Below the pieces are notes generated by a model. The model saw only the letters and a program-made list of their open reading frames with translations. It made no database searches and had not been told where the DNA came from. The position numbers were made by a program, and so were the translations under genes. Below are positions 1-7,599 of a stretch of DNA of 64,000 nucleotides, one piece after another (the stretch's first letter is position 1; every line of letters begins with the position of its first letter). Source of the stretch: Bdellovibrionales bacterium RIFOXYD12_FULL_39_22 (GTDB taxonomy: Bacteria; Bdellovibrionota; Bacteriovoracia; Bacteriovoracales; Bacteriovoracaceae); contig MEQL01000049.1 in the NCBI GenBank assembly GCA_001770205.1, positions 19,446 to 83,445 of the forward strand, in the 5' to 3' direction.

Positions 1-605
1 CTAGATCCAAGGATATTGTTAAACTCAACAGTATCACCTTTTTTCAGCATAGCTTTAAGCTGGATTAATTTTTCCTTGATGGAGATTCGATCACGTTTAA
101 CCACCGTATACTTGCGGCGATTTTTACGCAAAAAATCGCTCATAGACATAACTAATTTTTCCAAATCTATTGGGGTAAGAATGGAATTTATTATGGATTT
201 TCGATCAACTTTAGGTTTCACAAAAATTTCATGGCCTAAACGAGGTAGCTTCCATAAATTTTCGGAAATTTTTTGGAATTTCTTCAGCTCTTCGAGACGA
301 CGAATAAGCTCGGCCCGCGAGGTAATGCCGGAATCACCCAAAGCATCTTCCAACATCTTTAATTGCTCTTCTCCTAAGCTACTTTTTGATTTAAGCAAAA
401 TAAGTGTGGCGGCCAAATAGAGATAATCGCCGGCCACGTTGAAGTTTAATTCTCGCATTTGATTGATGTAATTTAAATACTGACGGGTAATAACCGTTAG
501 ATCCAAATTATTAATACTCATCTCTTCTTTTTGAATGAGCATCAACAATAAGCTGAGCGGGCCATCAAAATTATCAGTTTTTACATTTATGCTGGTGTCT
601 AACAT
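1..605 (-). CDS. scpA: Segregation and condensation protein A (partial)
   Basis: The reading frame is open from an ATG at 605 down to the window edge, giving about 201 N-terminal residues, so the C-terminus is missing. The start is kleisin-like: an early DNFDGPLSLLLMLI segment, then YLYLAATLILLKSKSSL and a helical, charged region. This is typical of ScpA, the kleisin that bridges the SMC ATPase heads together with ScpB and helps compact and segregate the chromosome in the cytoplasm. The M50 protease gene lies 25 nt upstream on the same strand, so the two are probably co-transcribed; scpB would be expected beyond the edge. The identification rests on sequence pattern and is quite secure. Confidence 0.88.
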   Translation of the reverse strand, partial: MLDTSINVKTDNFDGPLSLLLMLIQKEEMSINNLDLTVITRQYLNYINQMRELNFNVAGDYLYLAATLILLKSKSSLGEEQLKMLEDALGDSGITSRAELIRRLEELKKFQKISENLWKLPRLGHEIFVKPKVDRKSIINSILTPIDLEKLVMSMSDFLRKNRRKYTVVKRDRISIKEKLIQLKAMLKKGDTVEFNNILGS

Positions 606-630
606 TGCACTTCCTGTCGTTTGTTTGGCG

Positions 631-1311
631 CTAGCTTAAAAAATTCATAAAAATTCCAACCATTCCATATGCCATCATAATTGCCGGCCGAAGTACATAT
701 CCCAAGGCCCCGGTATACATCAAAAAGATGAAAAAAATTAAACTGTAATTTGCTAAACTCTCATATTTGCGCATGGAGTTATAATCTAGGAAGGAGGAGA
801 CCATTTTTGAACCATCCAGTGGTGGCCAGGGAATTAGATTAAAAACTGCTAAAACAATATTGACGATTACCGACTGATTTAAAATATCTTTGAAGGGAGT
901 AAATAGGTAAAAATCCGGGGCAAAGTGAGTTAAAAGAATAGATAAAAGCAAAGCGGAAATGGCCGCCAAAATGATATTTGCCAAGGGGCCAGCGAAACTC
1001 ACCCAAAAAATGGCCTGGCGAATTTTTTTAAAATTTCTGGCATCAACAGGAACTGGTTTTGCCCAGCCAAACATCGCCCCACCAAAAAGTGCCCCAATTA
1101 GAGGAAAAATAACCGTTCCAACAACATCCAAATGAACCGCCGGATTAAGCGATAAACGCCCATAATATTTGGCGGTATTATCTCCAAATTTGGAGGCCAT
1201 ATAGGCATGGGCCGCTTCATGAACAACAATGGCCAGTAAAAAACCGGGAATTTGAATGCTAAGCCTAAAAATTAGATCAGAAAGTGAAAAATCCATATTA
1301 ATGTCATACAT
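631..1311 (-). CDS. Site-2 protease family (M50) membrane metalloprotease
   Basis: This 226-residue polytopic membrane protein belongs to the short YwhC/rhomboid-like M50 group. The zinc motif HEAAH is at residues 31-35 in the first hydrophobic segment. The third ligand lies in NLIPWPPLDG (Asp166), the usual NxxPxxPLDG motif of the family. Five to six hydrophobic segments are visible and there is no PDZ domain. Such enzymes cut substrates within the inner membrane; the substrate here is unknown. A second in-frame ATG (MDFSL, five codons in) could be the start, since no strong ribosome site marks either. It precedes scpA by 25 nt, an arrangement I associate with scpAB neighbourhoods in many bacteria. 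Confidence 0.88.
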   Translation of the reverse strand: MYDINMDFSLSDLIFRLSIQIPGFLLAIVVHEAAHAYMASKFGDNTAKYYGRLSLNPAVHLDVVGTVIFPLIGALFGGAMFGWAKPVPVDARNFKKIRQAIFWVSFAGPLANIILAAISALLLSILLTHFAPDFYLFTPFKDILNQSVIVNIVLAVFNLIPWPPLDGSKMVSSFLDYNSMRKYESLANYSLIFFIFLMYTGALGYVLRPAIMMAYGMVGIFMNFLS

Positions 1312-1446
1312 ATCAAATCAACTTCTAGCTTGCAATTTATAATCTAATTTGACCTCGATCTTGGACAACTTTTTTACTCCTTTTGAGTAAACAGGATAAG
1401 TTTTTCTCCGGTATAAAAACTTCTATAGATCGGTTAAAATATCAAG
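1312..1446. other. Divergent intergenic region
   Basis: The 135 nt between the divergent protease and Nudix genes contain a 7-bp inverted repeat, TTTACTC/GAGTAAA (1373-1379 and 1385-1391) with a 5-nt loop. No T-run follows it on either strand, so it is not a terminator. It could be an operator or chance. I see no convincing promoter. Confidence 0.3.
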
Positions 1447-1905
1447 GTGCAAGAAAATGTAAAAAAAAGAAAGTTGCGTAAGGTGCAAGTGGTAGTGATG
1501 GCCATCGAAGATCCCCATAAAAAAGAGATCTTTTTATTGTTGCTAAAAACAAACCCGGCCCGAGGAGGGTTTTGGCAAAATGTTACCGGCTCAGTAGAAG
1601 AAGATGAATCGATTCTTGCCGGGGCGGTGCGTGAATTAGCTGAGGAGACGGCCATTTTCTGTAAAATTTCAGAAATCATTGATCTGGATTATAGTTTTTC
1701 TTTCCGCTCTCAATATGGGGAAGATGTTGAGGAATCTGTTTTTCTAGCAATTATTTCAAAGAGGCAGTCAATAGAAATTGATCCTAGTGAACATGAGGCC
1801 TTTGTTTGGAAAAATGCCGAGGAGGTCGTGCCGGCCAATTTTAAATTCACCTCCAATTATTCCGCCTTTTTAAAGGCAATTAATTTCATGCGAGGAAGGA
1901 TGTGA
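1447..1905 (+). CDS. Nudix hydrolase, NudB-like
   Basis: This 152-residue cytoplasmic protein starts at a GTG. Residues 48-70 form a Nudix box (G-x5-E-x7-REL-x-EE-T) with Thr in place of the usual Gly near the end. The segment GFWQNVTGSVEEDE just before and into the box closely resembles the start of dihydroneopterin triphosphate pyrophosphatase (NudB, folate pathway), so that activity is the best guess. Nudix enzymes hydrolyse nucleoside diphosphates linked to another group, with Mg2+ held by the REXXEE glutamates. The gene overlaps the next start by 4 nt (GTGA), suggesting translational coupling to a secreted-protein pair, an odd functional partner. Confidence 0.85.
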   Translation: MQENVKKRKLRKVQVVVMAIEDPHKKEIFLLLLKTNPARGGFWQNVTGSVEEDESILAGAVRELAEETAIFCKISEIIDLDYSFSFRSQYGEDVEESVFLAIISKRQSIEIDPSEHEAFVWKNAEEVVPANFKFTSNYSAFLKAINFMRGRM

Positions 1906-3101
1906 AGTTTTTAATTATCTTCACCGCACTTCTTTGGTTTAGTGGGCCAACCTTAACCTGGGTGTACGCATTAGAAAATAATTTAGAAGATATTACTGAA
2001 GAAGAGATTTTGCTGGAGGATATAGAAGCAATGCCTTCAATATATGAAGATGATGGCCGCCCAACAGATCCCAACGCCAATTACCGTTTTGGTGAAGATT
2101 TGAGTGAGCTTGAAAATGGTGATACAGACGATGAGCTTTTGGATAATCAATATCAGGAGGCACAAAATATTTTTGGCCAAATAGAACAGTTAGATTATGT
2201 AAGTGCTTATGGAAAGCAAAAAAAGGGTAAAACAGATTTTATTCTTCGCACGCAGGCCCAAAGAGTTACAACCACAGACCCCTTTTGGGCAATAATTCCC
2301 AAGGGGAAAATAATATATGCACTGGATGAAGAGGGAAATGCTAGCAAGCAATCTAAACATCTTATCACTGCACGGGATATTAACGCAAAAGTGCAAGTAA
2401 AATCTAGCGATGTGGCCGCCGCCTATATTTTTGACAAGCACAATGCCACGAAATATTTGATCAATTTATCGGATATTATCCCTATTCAGAAAGATCTAGA
2501 TCTACTTCCTCGTCCAACGAACTTAGTATCCTATGCTCCCCCTCAGCAAGACTCCTCAATCGATTATGATTTGAAATTATTTGCGGCAATTAATTTTGGG
2601 GTTGAGACAATTTCACCTTATTACATCGGCGAAATTTTCAACGATAGCAACGTTGACTCGTGTTATGGGAATAAATTAGACTTGAAAACTTTTTTGCGCT
2701 GGAGTGTACCAGTTGAATTTGGAATAAACTTGAATTTTCAGCGCAGTTACATGAATTTGCAACTTGAAAACTATCCAACCATCGTCTGGCAGAGTGTCTT
2801 CTTGGGGCCAGCGCTGCGCTTCCCTCTTTATCTGGGAGAGAAATTTATTTGGCGTGGAGAAATTAGTTATCAACATGCCCTCAGTTATGGCCTTACAGAT
2901 TATCGTTATCAATACACCTTTAGCGGCAATGCTTTGCAGTTTGATCTGGAAATCTCCTATCACCGCTACATTCTCGGGGCCAGTTATCGTTTATCAACGC
3001 TCTCTTTACGACAAACACTTCCCAATGAAATACCTTCCGACCGCAACACGATCGGAGAGCTTGGCCTTTTTATCGGATACGGTTTAGATTTTAAAATATG
3101 A
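1902..3101 (+). CDS. Secreted, probable outer-membrane protein, unknown function
   Basis: This 399-residue protein starts at a GTG that overlaps the Nudix stop. An N-terminal hydrophobic signal (about residues 1-24, ending WVYALE) precedes an acidic stretch rich in Glu and Asp (about 25-80). A middle globular part (about 95-200) follows. From about residue 225 the C-terminal half consists of alternating strands rich in aromatic residues (SPYYIGEIF, LDLKTFLRWSVPVEFGI, LGLFIGYGLDF), as in outer-membrane beta-barrels. I do not recognise the family. It overlaps the next gene by 4 nt (ATGA), so the two probably form one envelope unit. Confidence 0.7.
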   Translation: MKFLIIFTALLWFSGPTLTWVYALENNLEDITEEEILLEDIEAMPSIYEDDGRPTDPNANYRFGEDLSELENGDTDDELLDNQYQEAQNIFGQIEQLDYVSAYGKQKKGKTDFILRTQAQRVTTTDPFWAIIPKGKIIYALDEEGNASKQSKHLITARDINAKVQVKSSDVAAAYIFDKHNATKYLINLSDIIPIQKDLDLLPRPTNLVSYAPPQQDSSIDYDLKLFAAINFGVETISPYYIGEIFNDSNVDSCYGNKLDLKTFLRWSVPVEFGINLNFQRSYMNLQLENYPTIVWQSVFLGPALRFPLYLGEKFIWRGEISYQHALSYGLTDYRYQYTFSGNALQFDLEISYHRYILGASYRLSTLSLRQTLPNEIPSDRNTIGELGLFIGYGLDFKI

Positions 3102-4159
3102 AATTATCTATATTGACATTTTTGGCATTATTTACACTTCTGTTTTTTTTATCCTTGGCCGCCTGGGGGCAAGATGGATTGCGTGCCCAGGTCATTGTGT
3201 TGCAAACGCCAATGTTCAAGGGGCCAGATATAAACTCTAAAATTCTACACTATCTGCGCAAGGGAGAGATCATTAAGCTTCACGACAAGCACAAAGGCGT
3301 GGGCCCTGCGGATGTTGATTATGGAATAATAAATCCTGATGATCATCCACTTTTTTATTCATTTATCTCTTCGACAGGCAATGATGTCTATGTCTTGCGT
3401 GAGCATGTAAAGGTTATTTTCAATGATTTTCGTGAAATGGATTATCCCATTACTCCTTACCAAGGCCATGATCCAACAGATTATCGCATGCTGGAACCAC
3501 TTCCTCCAGGATATCCGATAGCGGATCCACGGGCCAATCGAATTTTATATCTATTGGGGGCCGGCCCGGGTGATAAAAACCGCTATCCCTACAAAGGATA
3601 TTTGACCCACGAAGATTACCTAACTACCTGGCGAGGACAGATTGCTTACACCCAAACAGTCGATCTTATTGATTCCAGTCGAATGATGTTTGGCGGAATA
3701 GTTAGCTGCAATTACAAAAGAGGTGATTTTTCTTTTGCTCAAAACCAGAAGGCCTATGAACGAAGCTTAGGATTGGGAATCGGGCCGTATGTTTCTTATG
3801 ATGGATTTCGCAACGAAAACTATGCCATCATTTTTGCTGGCAGCATTGGTGTTAATGGTGAACTAAATTCTATTTCCTTATTGGAAGACGCCAAAAATGT
3901 TCCCGTGATCCGACAATTTTGGGGGTATTATTTTAACTCCCAAGTTAGTGCTGCGTTTGTAAAAAAACTAAACTCCATAGCATCGGGGTTTGACTTTGTT
4001 GTTAAGGGAGAATTGGGATTAGAAAGTGCACACACTTTGTTGCCTCTCGACAAACTGACTACTAGTGATGAAATATGGAATAATGGCACAGACGGAATTA
4101 ACTCTCCGTTTGCTGGTAATCTATCCCTGTATGTTGGATTTCAATATACCAGATACTAG
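3098..4159 (+). CDS. Secreted protein with SH3-like N-terminus and barrel-like C-terminus
   Basis: This 353-residue protein has a signal peptide (about 1-25, ending SLAAWGQ). Residues 28-65 (VIVLQTPMFKGPDINSKIL then YLRKGEIIKLHD) have the layout of a bacterial SH3 domain: variable strand, 'something-plus-state' loop, then a GE-I turn. The rest is rich in Tyr and Gly and ends LYVGFQYTRY, which suggests beta-barrel insertion in the outer membrane. It overlaps the preceding gene by 4 nt and is probably co-expressed with it. A possible role is linking the outer membrane to peptidoglycan, but this is inference only. Confidence 0.65.
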   Translation: MKLSILTFLALFTLLFFLSLAAWGQDGLRAQVIVLQTPMFKGPDINSKILHYLRKGEIIKLHDKHKGVGPADVDYGIINPDDHPLFYSFISSTGNDVYVLREHVKVIFNDFREMDYPITPYQGHDPTDYRMLEPLPPGYPIADPRANRILYLLGAGPGDKNRYPYKGYLTHEDYLTTWRGQIAYTQTVDLIDSSRMMFGGIVSCNYKRGDFSFAQNQKAYERSLGLGIGPYVSYDGFRNENYAIIFAGSIGVNGELNSISLLEDAKNVPVIRQFWGYYFNSQVSAAFVKKLNSIASGFDFVVKGELGLESAHTLLPLDKLTTSDEIWNNGTDGINSPFAGNLSLYVGFQYTRY

Positions 4160-4165
4160 ATACTG

Positions 4166-4198
4166 CTTTTTCAGTACTTTTTCAGTACTTTTTCAATA
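4166..4198. repeat. 11-bp tandem repeat, three copies
   Basis: Three head-to-tail copies of CTTTTTCAGTA, the last with one change (CTTTTTCAATA), lie between the convergent genes ending at 4159 and 4193. The third copy supplies the last Tyr codon and the stop of the minus-strand gene. Copy number could vary by replication slippage and would move the gene end only slightly. No terminator hairpin is associated. Confidence 0.9.
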
Positions 4199-6298
4199 CT
4201 TCCTCACGCAACGAACATATCGTGATGTCATCGGGTTATATGTTGCACCACCCTTTGCAATTGCGGCATCTGAGGCAAAAAGATTATTAACCGAAACCAG
4301 CTTGGCGTTACTAGCATCTATTTCTGTCGACGACATGTAGTATTGCGATAAAGTAAATGTTGATGCTATCGAAGAAACTGCTTTTATGGCCAATAGCTCG
4401 TTTACCGCAGGAAGATACCAGTCACTAAATCCATCCAGTACTAGGTTTTGACAAACAGAATGGGCCGGATGCGTTTGGCCATCGCCGTTTAATGCGGCCA
4501 CATTTAGTGAGCCATCATTGGCGTTGGTGGCCCCGGCCAAAATTCCTGTTCCACCATAATTCGATCCTGTGGATTGATTAACCATCGCAACCACTTTTCC
4601 TGCAGCGTATTTATATCCACCACTACACTCCACGCCCACTGCAGAACCGGCCGTACAAACGGCCTTTACTGTAAATTCTGAAGTAGAGGCAACATCTAAC
4701 CCGGATCCTTCTGTATCGTCTAAACTAAGTATTACCTGGCCGGCCGCGGTTCCAATCAAAGTAAGTGATCCCTCTCCATTGACGATATTAACCAGACCAC
4801 CACCAGTAGCAGGGCCAGAAATAACAAGAGTTACATCTCCCTGATAGCTTGTAACAGTTGCTCCAAATCTATCTACGGCCTTTACTGTCGCGGTAACATT
4901 CCCGCCTGAATAAATTGATGCTGAAATTGGAACAATAGAAAACCTACTAACTGGCAAGCCGACCACTGTTGGATTATAAGAACATCGGAAACCAAGATTG
5001 CTCGCCCAGGCAGCGGCCGAAAGAGAAAGATCCAAGGTGTAAATTCCGGTCTCATTAAGCAACGAGAAATGACCTCCTCTGATTGCACTAATCCCGGTGG
5101 TAGTTCCGGGGATATAAGCACCAATACCATCTGCCATTGTAAGTCCTACATCCTCACTCATAAACGTCTTGGCCGGCATCGCAGTTGATGGTGTTTGTGC
5201 ATTTAATTCTAACCAAACCGCTCCCGAATTGACCCGTGTTGGTGCCCAGTTTACCCACTCTCTTGCATTTCCGGCCAAGTCCCAAATAACTTCGCCATTA
5301 CTTAGTAAGTGGGTTCTTTTTTGTTCATCCCAATTCGTTGTACAAAGCTGTTCAGTATTAGCACATCCTTGGCCATCTTCATCTGCGGCCAATAATGCCG
5401 CAGGGGAATTATCCGAATGGCCTCGATTAATATTTCCACTGCTCCAATTATTGGCCACGCCCTCAATACTTCTCGCGATTGCCATCCATTCGTTATTGGT
5501 TATCAAATGATAGTTTGCCCCCAAGGCACTACAGTAAGAAACCGCCATGGTTTTACTAACGTTTACCCATGGTAATCCGGCAGCTTCTGCGATTGCAACA
5601 GATCCCACATTTTTCATCTCATATTTGGCGACACAAAAATTATCGGTCTGATCAACGGCCGCATCAGCAACAACCTCTATATAACCTTCTTCGCATACTG
5701 GTGGATCTATCAGATCAACGGATGTAGTAGCAAAACCAATTATCACTCCATCCACATCTGTCGCAGAAATCTCTACATTGTATACTTGTCCAGAAACTAA
5801 TCCTTCTACAAAGGCAGAATATGCGCCACTTCCGGCGGCCATGCTGGCCGAGTTTCCAAGAAGAGGATTACAACCAGCGCTGGCCGTTTCACTACAATAG
5901 TTCACATAGACGGATGCATTTTCATTTTCATCACCACTAAAAGAAATAACCACATCAAATGAACTTTGTCCTATGTTGGAGACCTCTATTGTTGAAACCG
6001 TTATGGCATTAATTGGAGTAGGTGTCGGCGTTGCCGTAGGTTCCGGAGTTGCCATAGGTGTCGGCGTTGCCGTGGGCTCCGGGGTTGCCGTAGCGGAAGC
6101 AACGGCCGCGGCCGTCGGTTCTAACGTTGCAATCGGCTCAGCTATCGGCGTTGGATCTGGCAAAACTTCTTCCGATGATTCAACTTTTCTTGCTTTCGAA
6201 TACGTAGTCGTCTCTGTGACACAGCCATAATCAAGTAGGACAATGGACATTAAAAACAAAAGAGCGACAGATTTATTGCCAATGCTAGAAATGTTCAT
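4193..6298 (-). CDS. Modular lipoprotein-like protein: FN3-like, FGE-sulfatase, Ig-like and DUF1566 domains
   Basis: This 701-residue exported protein has an N-terminal hydrophobic segment leading to Cys26 (LLDYGC). The lipobox is weak because Asp occupies the -3 position. Residues 50-97 are a Pro/Thr/Ala/Glu linker. Residues 98-196 look like a fibronectin-III-like domain (FDVVISFSGDENENASV). Residues 217-441 match the formylglycine-generating-enzyme/SUMF1 fold (CVAKYEM, NNEWMAIAR, GNAREWVNW, AIRGGHFS, LGFRCSYN), used in many bacteria as a lectin-like or non-catalytic surface domain. Residues 450-545 resemble an invasin-type Ig domain. Residues 556-701 are a DUF1566 domain (FSDWYLPAVNELLAI, ending SRYVRCVRKY). 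It is likely displayed on the cell surface for adhesion or binding. Its first 200 residues are related to the broken gene at 7600. Confidence 0.82.
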   Translation of the reverse strand: MNISSIGNKSVALLFLMSIVLLDYGCVTETTTYSKARKVESSEEVLPDPTPIAEPIATLEPTAAAVASATATPEPTATPTPMATPEPTATPTPTPINAITVSTIEVSNIGQSSFDVVISFSGDENENASVYVNYCSETASAGCNPLLGNSASMAAGSGAYSAFVEGLVSGQVYNVEISATDVDGVIIGFATTSVDLIDPPVCEEGYIEVVADAAVDQTDNFCVAKYEMKNVGSVAIAEAAGLPWVNVSKTMAVSYCSALGANYHLITNNEWMAIARSIEGVANNWSSGNINRGHSDNSPAALLAADEDGQGCANTEQLCTTNWDEQKRTHLLSNGEVIWDLAGNAREWVNWAPTRVNSGAVWLELNAQTPSTAMPAKTFMSEDVGLTMADGIGAYIPGTTTGISAIRGGHFSLLNETGIYTLDLSLSAAAWASNLGFRCSYNPTVVGLPVSRFSIVPISASIYSGGNVTATVKAVDRFGATVTSYQGDVTLVISGPATGGGLVNIVNGEGSLTLIGTAAGQVILSLDDTEGSGLDVASTSEFTVKAVCTAGSAVGVECSGGYKYAAGKVVAMVNQSTGSNYGGTGILAGATNANDGSLNVAALNGDGQTHPAHSVCQNLVLDGFSDWYLPAVNELLAIKAVSSIASTFTLSQYYMSSTEIDASNAKLVSVNNLFASDAAIAKGGATYNPMTSRYVRCVRKY
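6021..6092. repeat. Two 36-bp tandem repeats in the lipoprotein linker
   Basis: Two direct 36-nt units (6021-6056 and 6057-6092) encode, on the minus strand, the Ala-Thr-Pro-Glu-Pro-Thr linker of the 701-residue protein. The unit length is a multiple of three, so copy change alters linker length without breaking the frame. Confidence 0.85.
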
Positions 6299-6623
6299 AA
6301 ACGTACCTCCATATTTCTAGTTTCAGTATCAGGATTTTTTTATCCAGTTACTTAACCAGATTTTACTTCTATTCAACTTCAAATTAAAGCGAAGAAGTTT
6401 ATATAATAAAATCAACCCCTTGTCGGTGAATTATCTGATTTTTAAATTTTCCATTTCATCAATTGTGCCCACCTGGGGAGGCACCACAATTTGGGGAATA
6501 TAATAAATCATGTAGTTGAGTAATTTATTACTAAATTAAGCTTTTTCCCCACTATTCCCCTGCTGGCCGATCCCGTTGTGACAAACTACAATATTTTCAG
6601 ACATAAACAGTGGAGTTCATTGC
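6299..6623. other. Divergent intergenic region, 325 nt
   Basis: This separates the minus-strand lipoprotein from the plus-strand peptidase gene and must hold both promoters. It is AT-rich with long A/T tracts. I see no convincing -35/-10 pair, RNA gene or small coding frame. Confidence 0.4.
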
Positions 6624-7328
6624 ATGGCAATTTCAAAAATCGTTGCTATTGGTGGAGGGGATATTAAAAACGGTACCACCTATCCAATCGACAAATTCAT
6701 CATGTCACTAGCTGACAAAAAAAATCCTAAGGCATTATTTGTTCCCACTGCCAGTGAAGATGCTCCGCTCTACTGGCAAGCATTCAATGATATGTATGGA
6801 AAAAAATTAAAGTGCCGAACCGACGCCCTTTTTCTAATCAATACCAATCAGACATCCAAAGATATTGGTGATAAAATTTTGAATGCAGACATAATTTATG
6901 TGGGTGGAGGCAACACCTACATGATGCTTAAAATTTGGAAAGAACAAAATGTAGATAAATATCTCAAAATGGCATACCAAAAAGGAGTCGTTTTGGCCGG
7001 CCTCAGTGCCGGTGCCATGTGTTGGTTTGAGTATGGGCTTTCCGACGCCCCACAGTTTAATGATACCGAATCTGAAGAGCTGGTAAAATTAAAGGGGCTC
7101 GGATTGGTTAAAGGCATTAATTGTCCTCACGCCTATGATGAAAGTTTTCGTTGTGGGCCTTTTGAAAAATTAATTATGAAAGAGAAAAAACTGGCCGGCG
7201 TTGCTATTGACGACCTAGCTGCATTGGCCATTGTCGGGAACAAAACCAGCGTAATTCGTGCGCGAGCCAACCGACATGTTTATAAAATTACCGCCGGAAA
7301 AAACGGCTGCCTCCGCGAACGTCTCTAG
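6624..7328 (+). CDS. Peptidase E-like (S51 family) hydrolase
   Basis: This 234-residue cytoplasmic protein has the S51 pattern: N-terminal IVAIGGGDI, IIYVGGGNTYMM (about 92-101) and the nucleophile elbow GLSAGAMCWF with Ser128. Peptidase E (PepE) cleaves Asp-Xaa dipeptides, and related members act on cyanophycin or as uncharacterised peptidases. The length fits PepE. The start ATG follows a GGAG about 11 nt upstream. It stands alone between the two modular lipoprotein genes, and no shared function is apparent. Confidence 0.88.
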   Translation: MAISKIVAIGGGDIKNGTTYPIDKFIMSLADKKNPKALFVPTASEDAPLYWQAFNDMYGKKLKCRTDALFLINTNQTSKDIGDKILNADIIYVGGGNTYMMLKIWKEQNVDKYLKMAYQKGVVLAGLSAGAMCWFEYGLSDAPQFNDTESEELVKLKGLGLVKGINCPHAYDESFRCGPFEKLIMKEKKLAGVAIDDLAALAIVGNKTSVIRARANRHVYKITAGKNGCLRERL

Positions 7329-7599
7329 CTATCACCGTTTTCAAAACTATTTTTTAAAGCAGGATTCCAGAAACTGTGATTCCAGAAAAAACAGCCAAGT
7401 ATTTGTGTCACAAAAAAGAAAAAACAGAGTTCATACTCAACAATCAAGTAACTTAATTAAATTATATTATTTGTACATTCTTTGAAATTATTTGATTTTA
7501 AAGCAAGTTAACAATATGGTCCGTTGACAATAATTATGTCAAATTTATCTTGTTTGAAACACCGGTCAGTATAGAATAAATCCAAACAAGGTGGTTCGT
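7329..7599. promoter_or_regulatory. Intergenic region with candidate promoter for the broken lipoprotein gene
   Basis: TTGACA at 7524-7529 is followed after 16 nt by TATCTT at 7546-7551, about 50 nt before the ATG at 7600. This is a fair sigma-70-type match, so the interrupted gene downstream may still be transcribed. Earlier in the gap the 11-mer GATTCCAGAAA occurs twice near 7364 and 7380; it makes no hairpin. Confidence 0.4.

Noticed and set aside
16..420. 134-codon frame on the plus strand at the window start
   Set aside because: The opposite strand encodes ScpA without interruption, so this is a shadow.
1373..1391. Inverted repeat TTTACTC/GAGTAAA as a terminator
   Set aside because: It lies between divergent genes and no T-run follows the stem on either strand; at most an operator.
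2764..3087. 107-codon overlapping frame inside the secreted protein gene at 1902
   Set aside because: It lies wholly within a gene with signal peptide and coupled neighbours; no start signal or family match.
5973..6230. Open frame of 85 residues on the plus strand rich in Gly-Val repeats
   Set aside because: It is the reverse reading of the Pro/Thr/Ala linker repeats of the 701-residue protein; no ribosome site and no independent support.
7364..7391. Repeated GATTCCAGAAA after the peptidase gene as a terminator
   Set aside because: The copies are direct, not inverted, so no hairpin forms.
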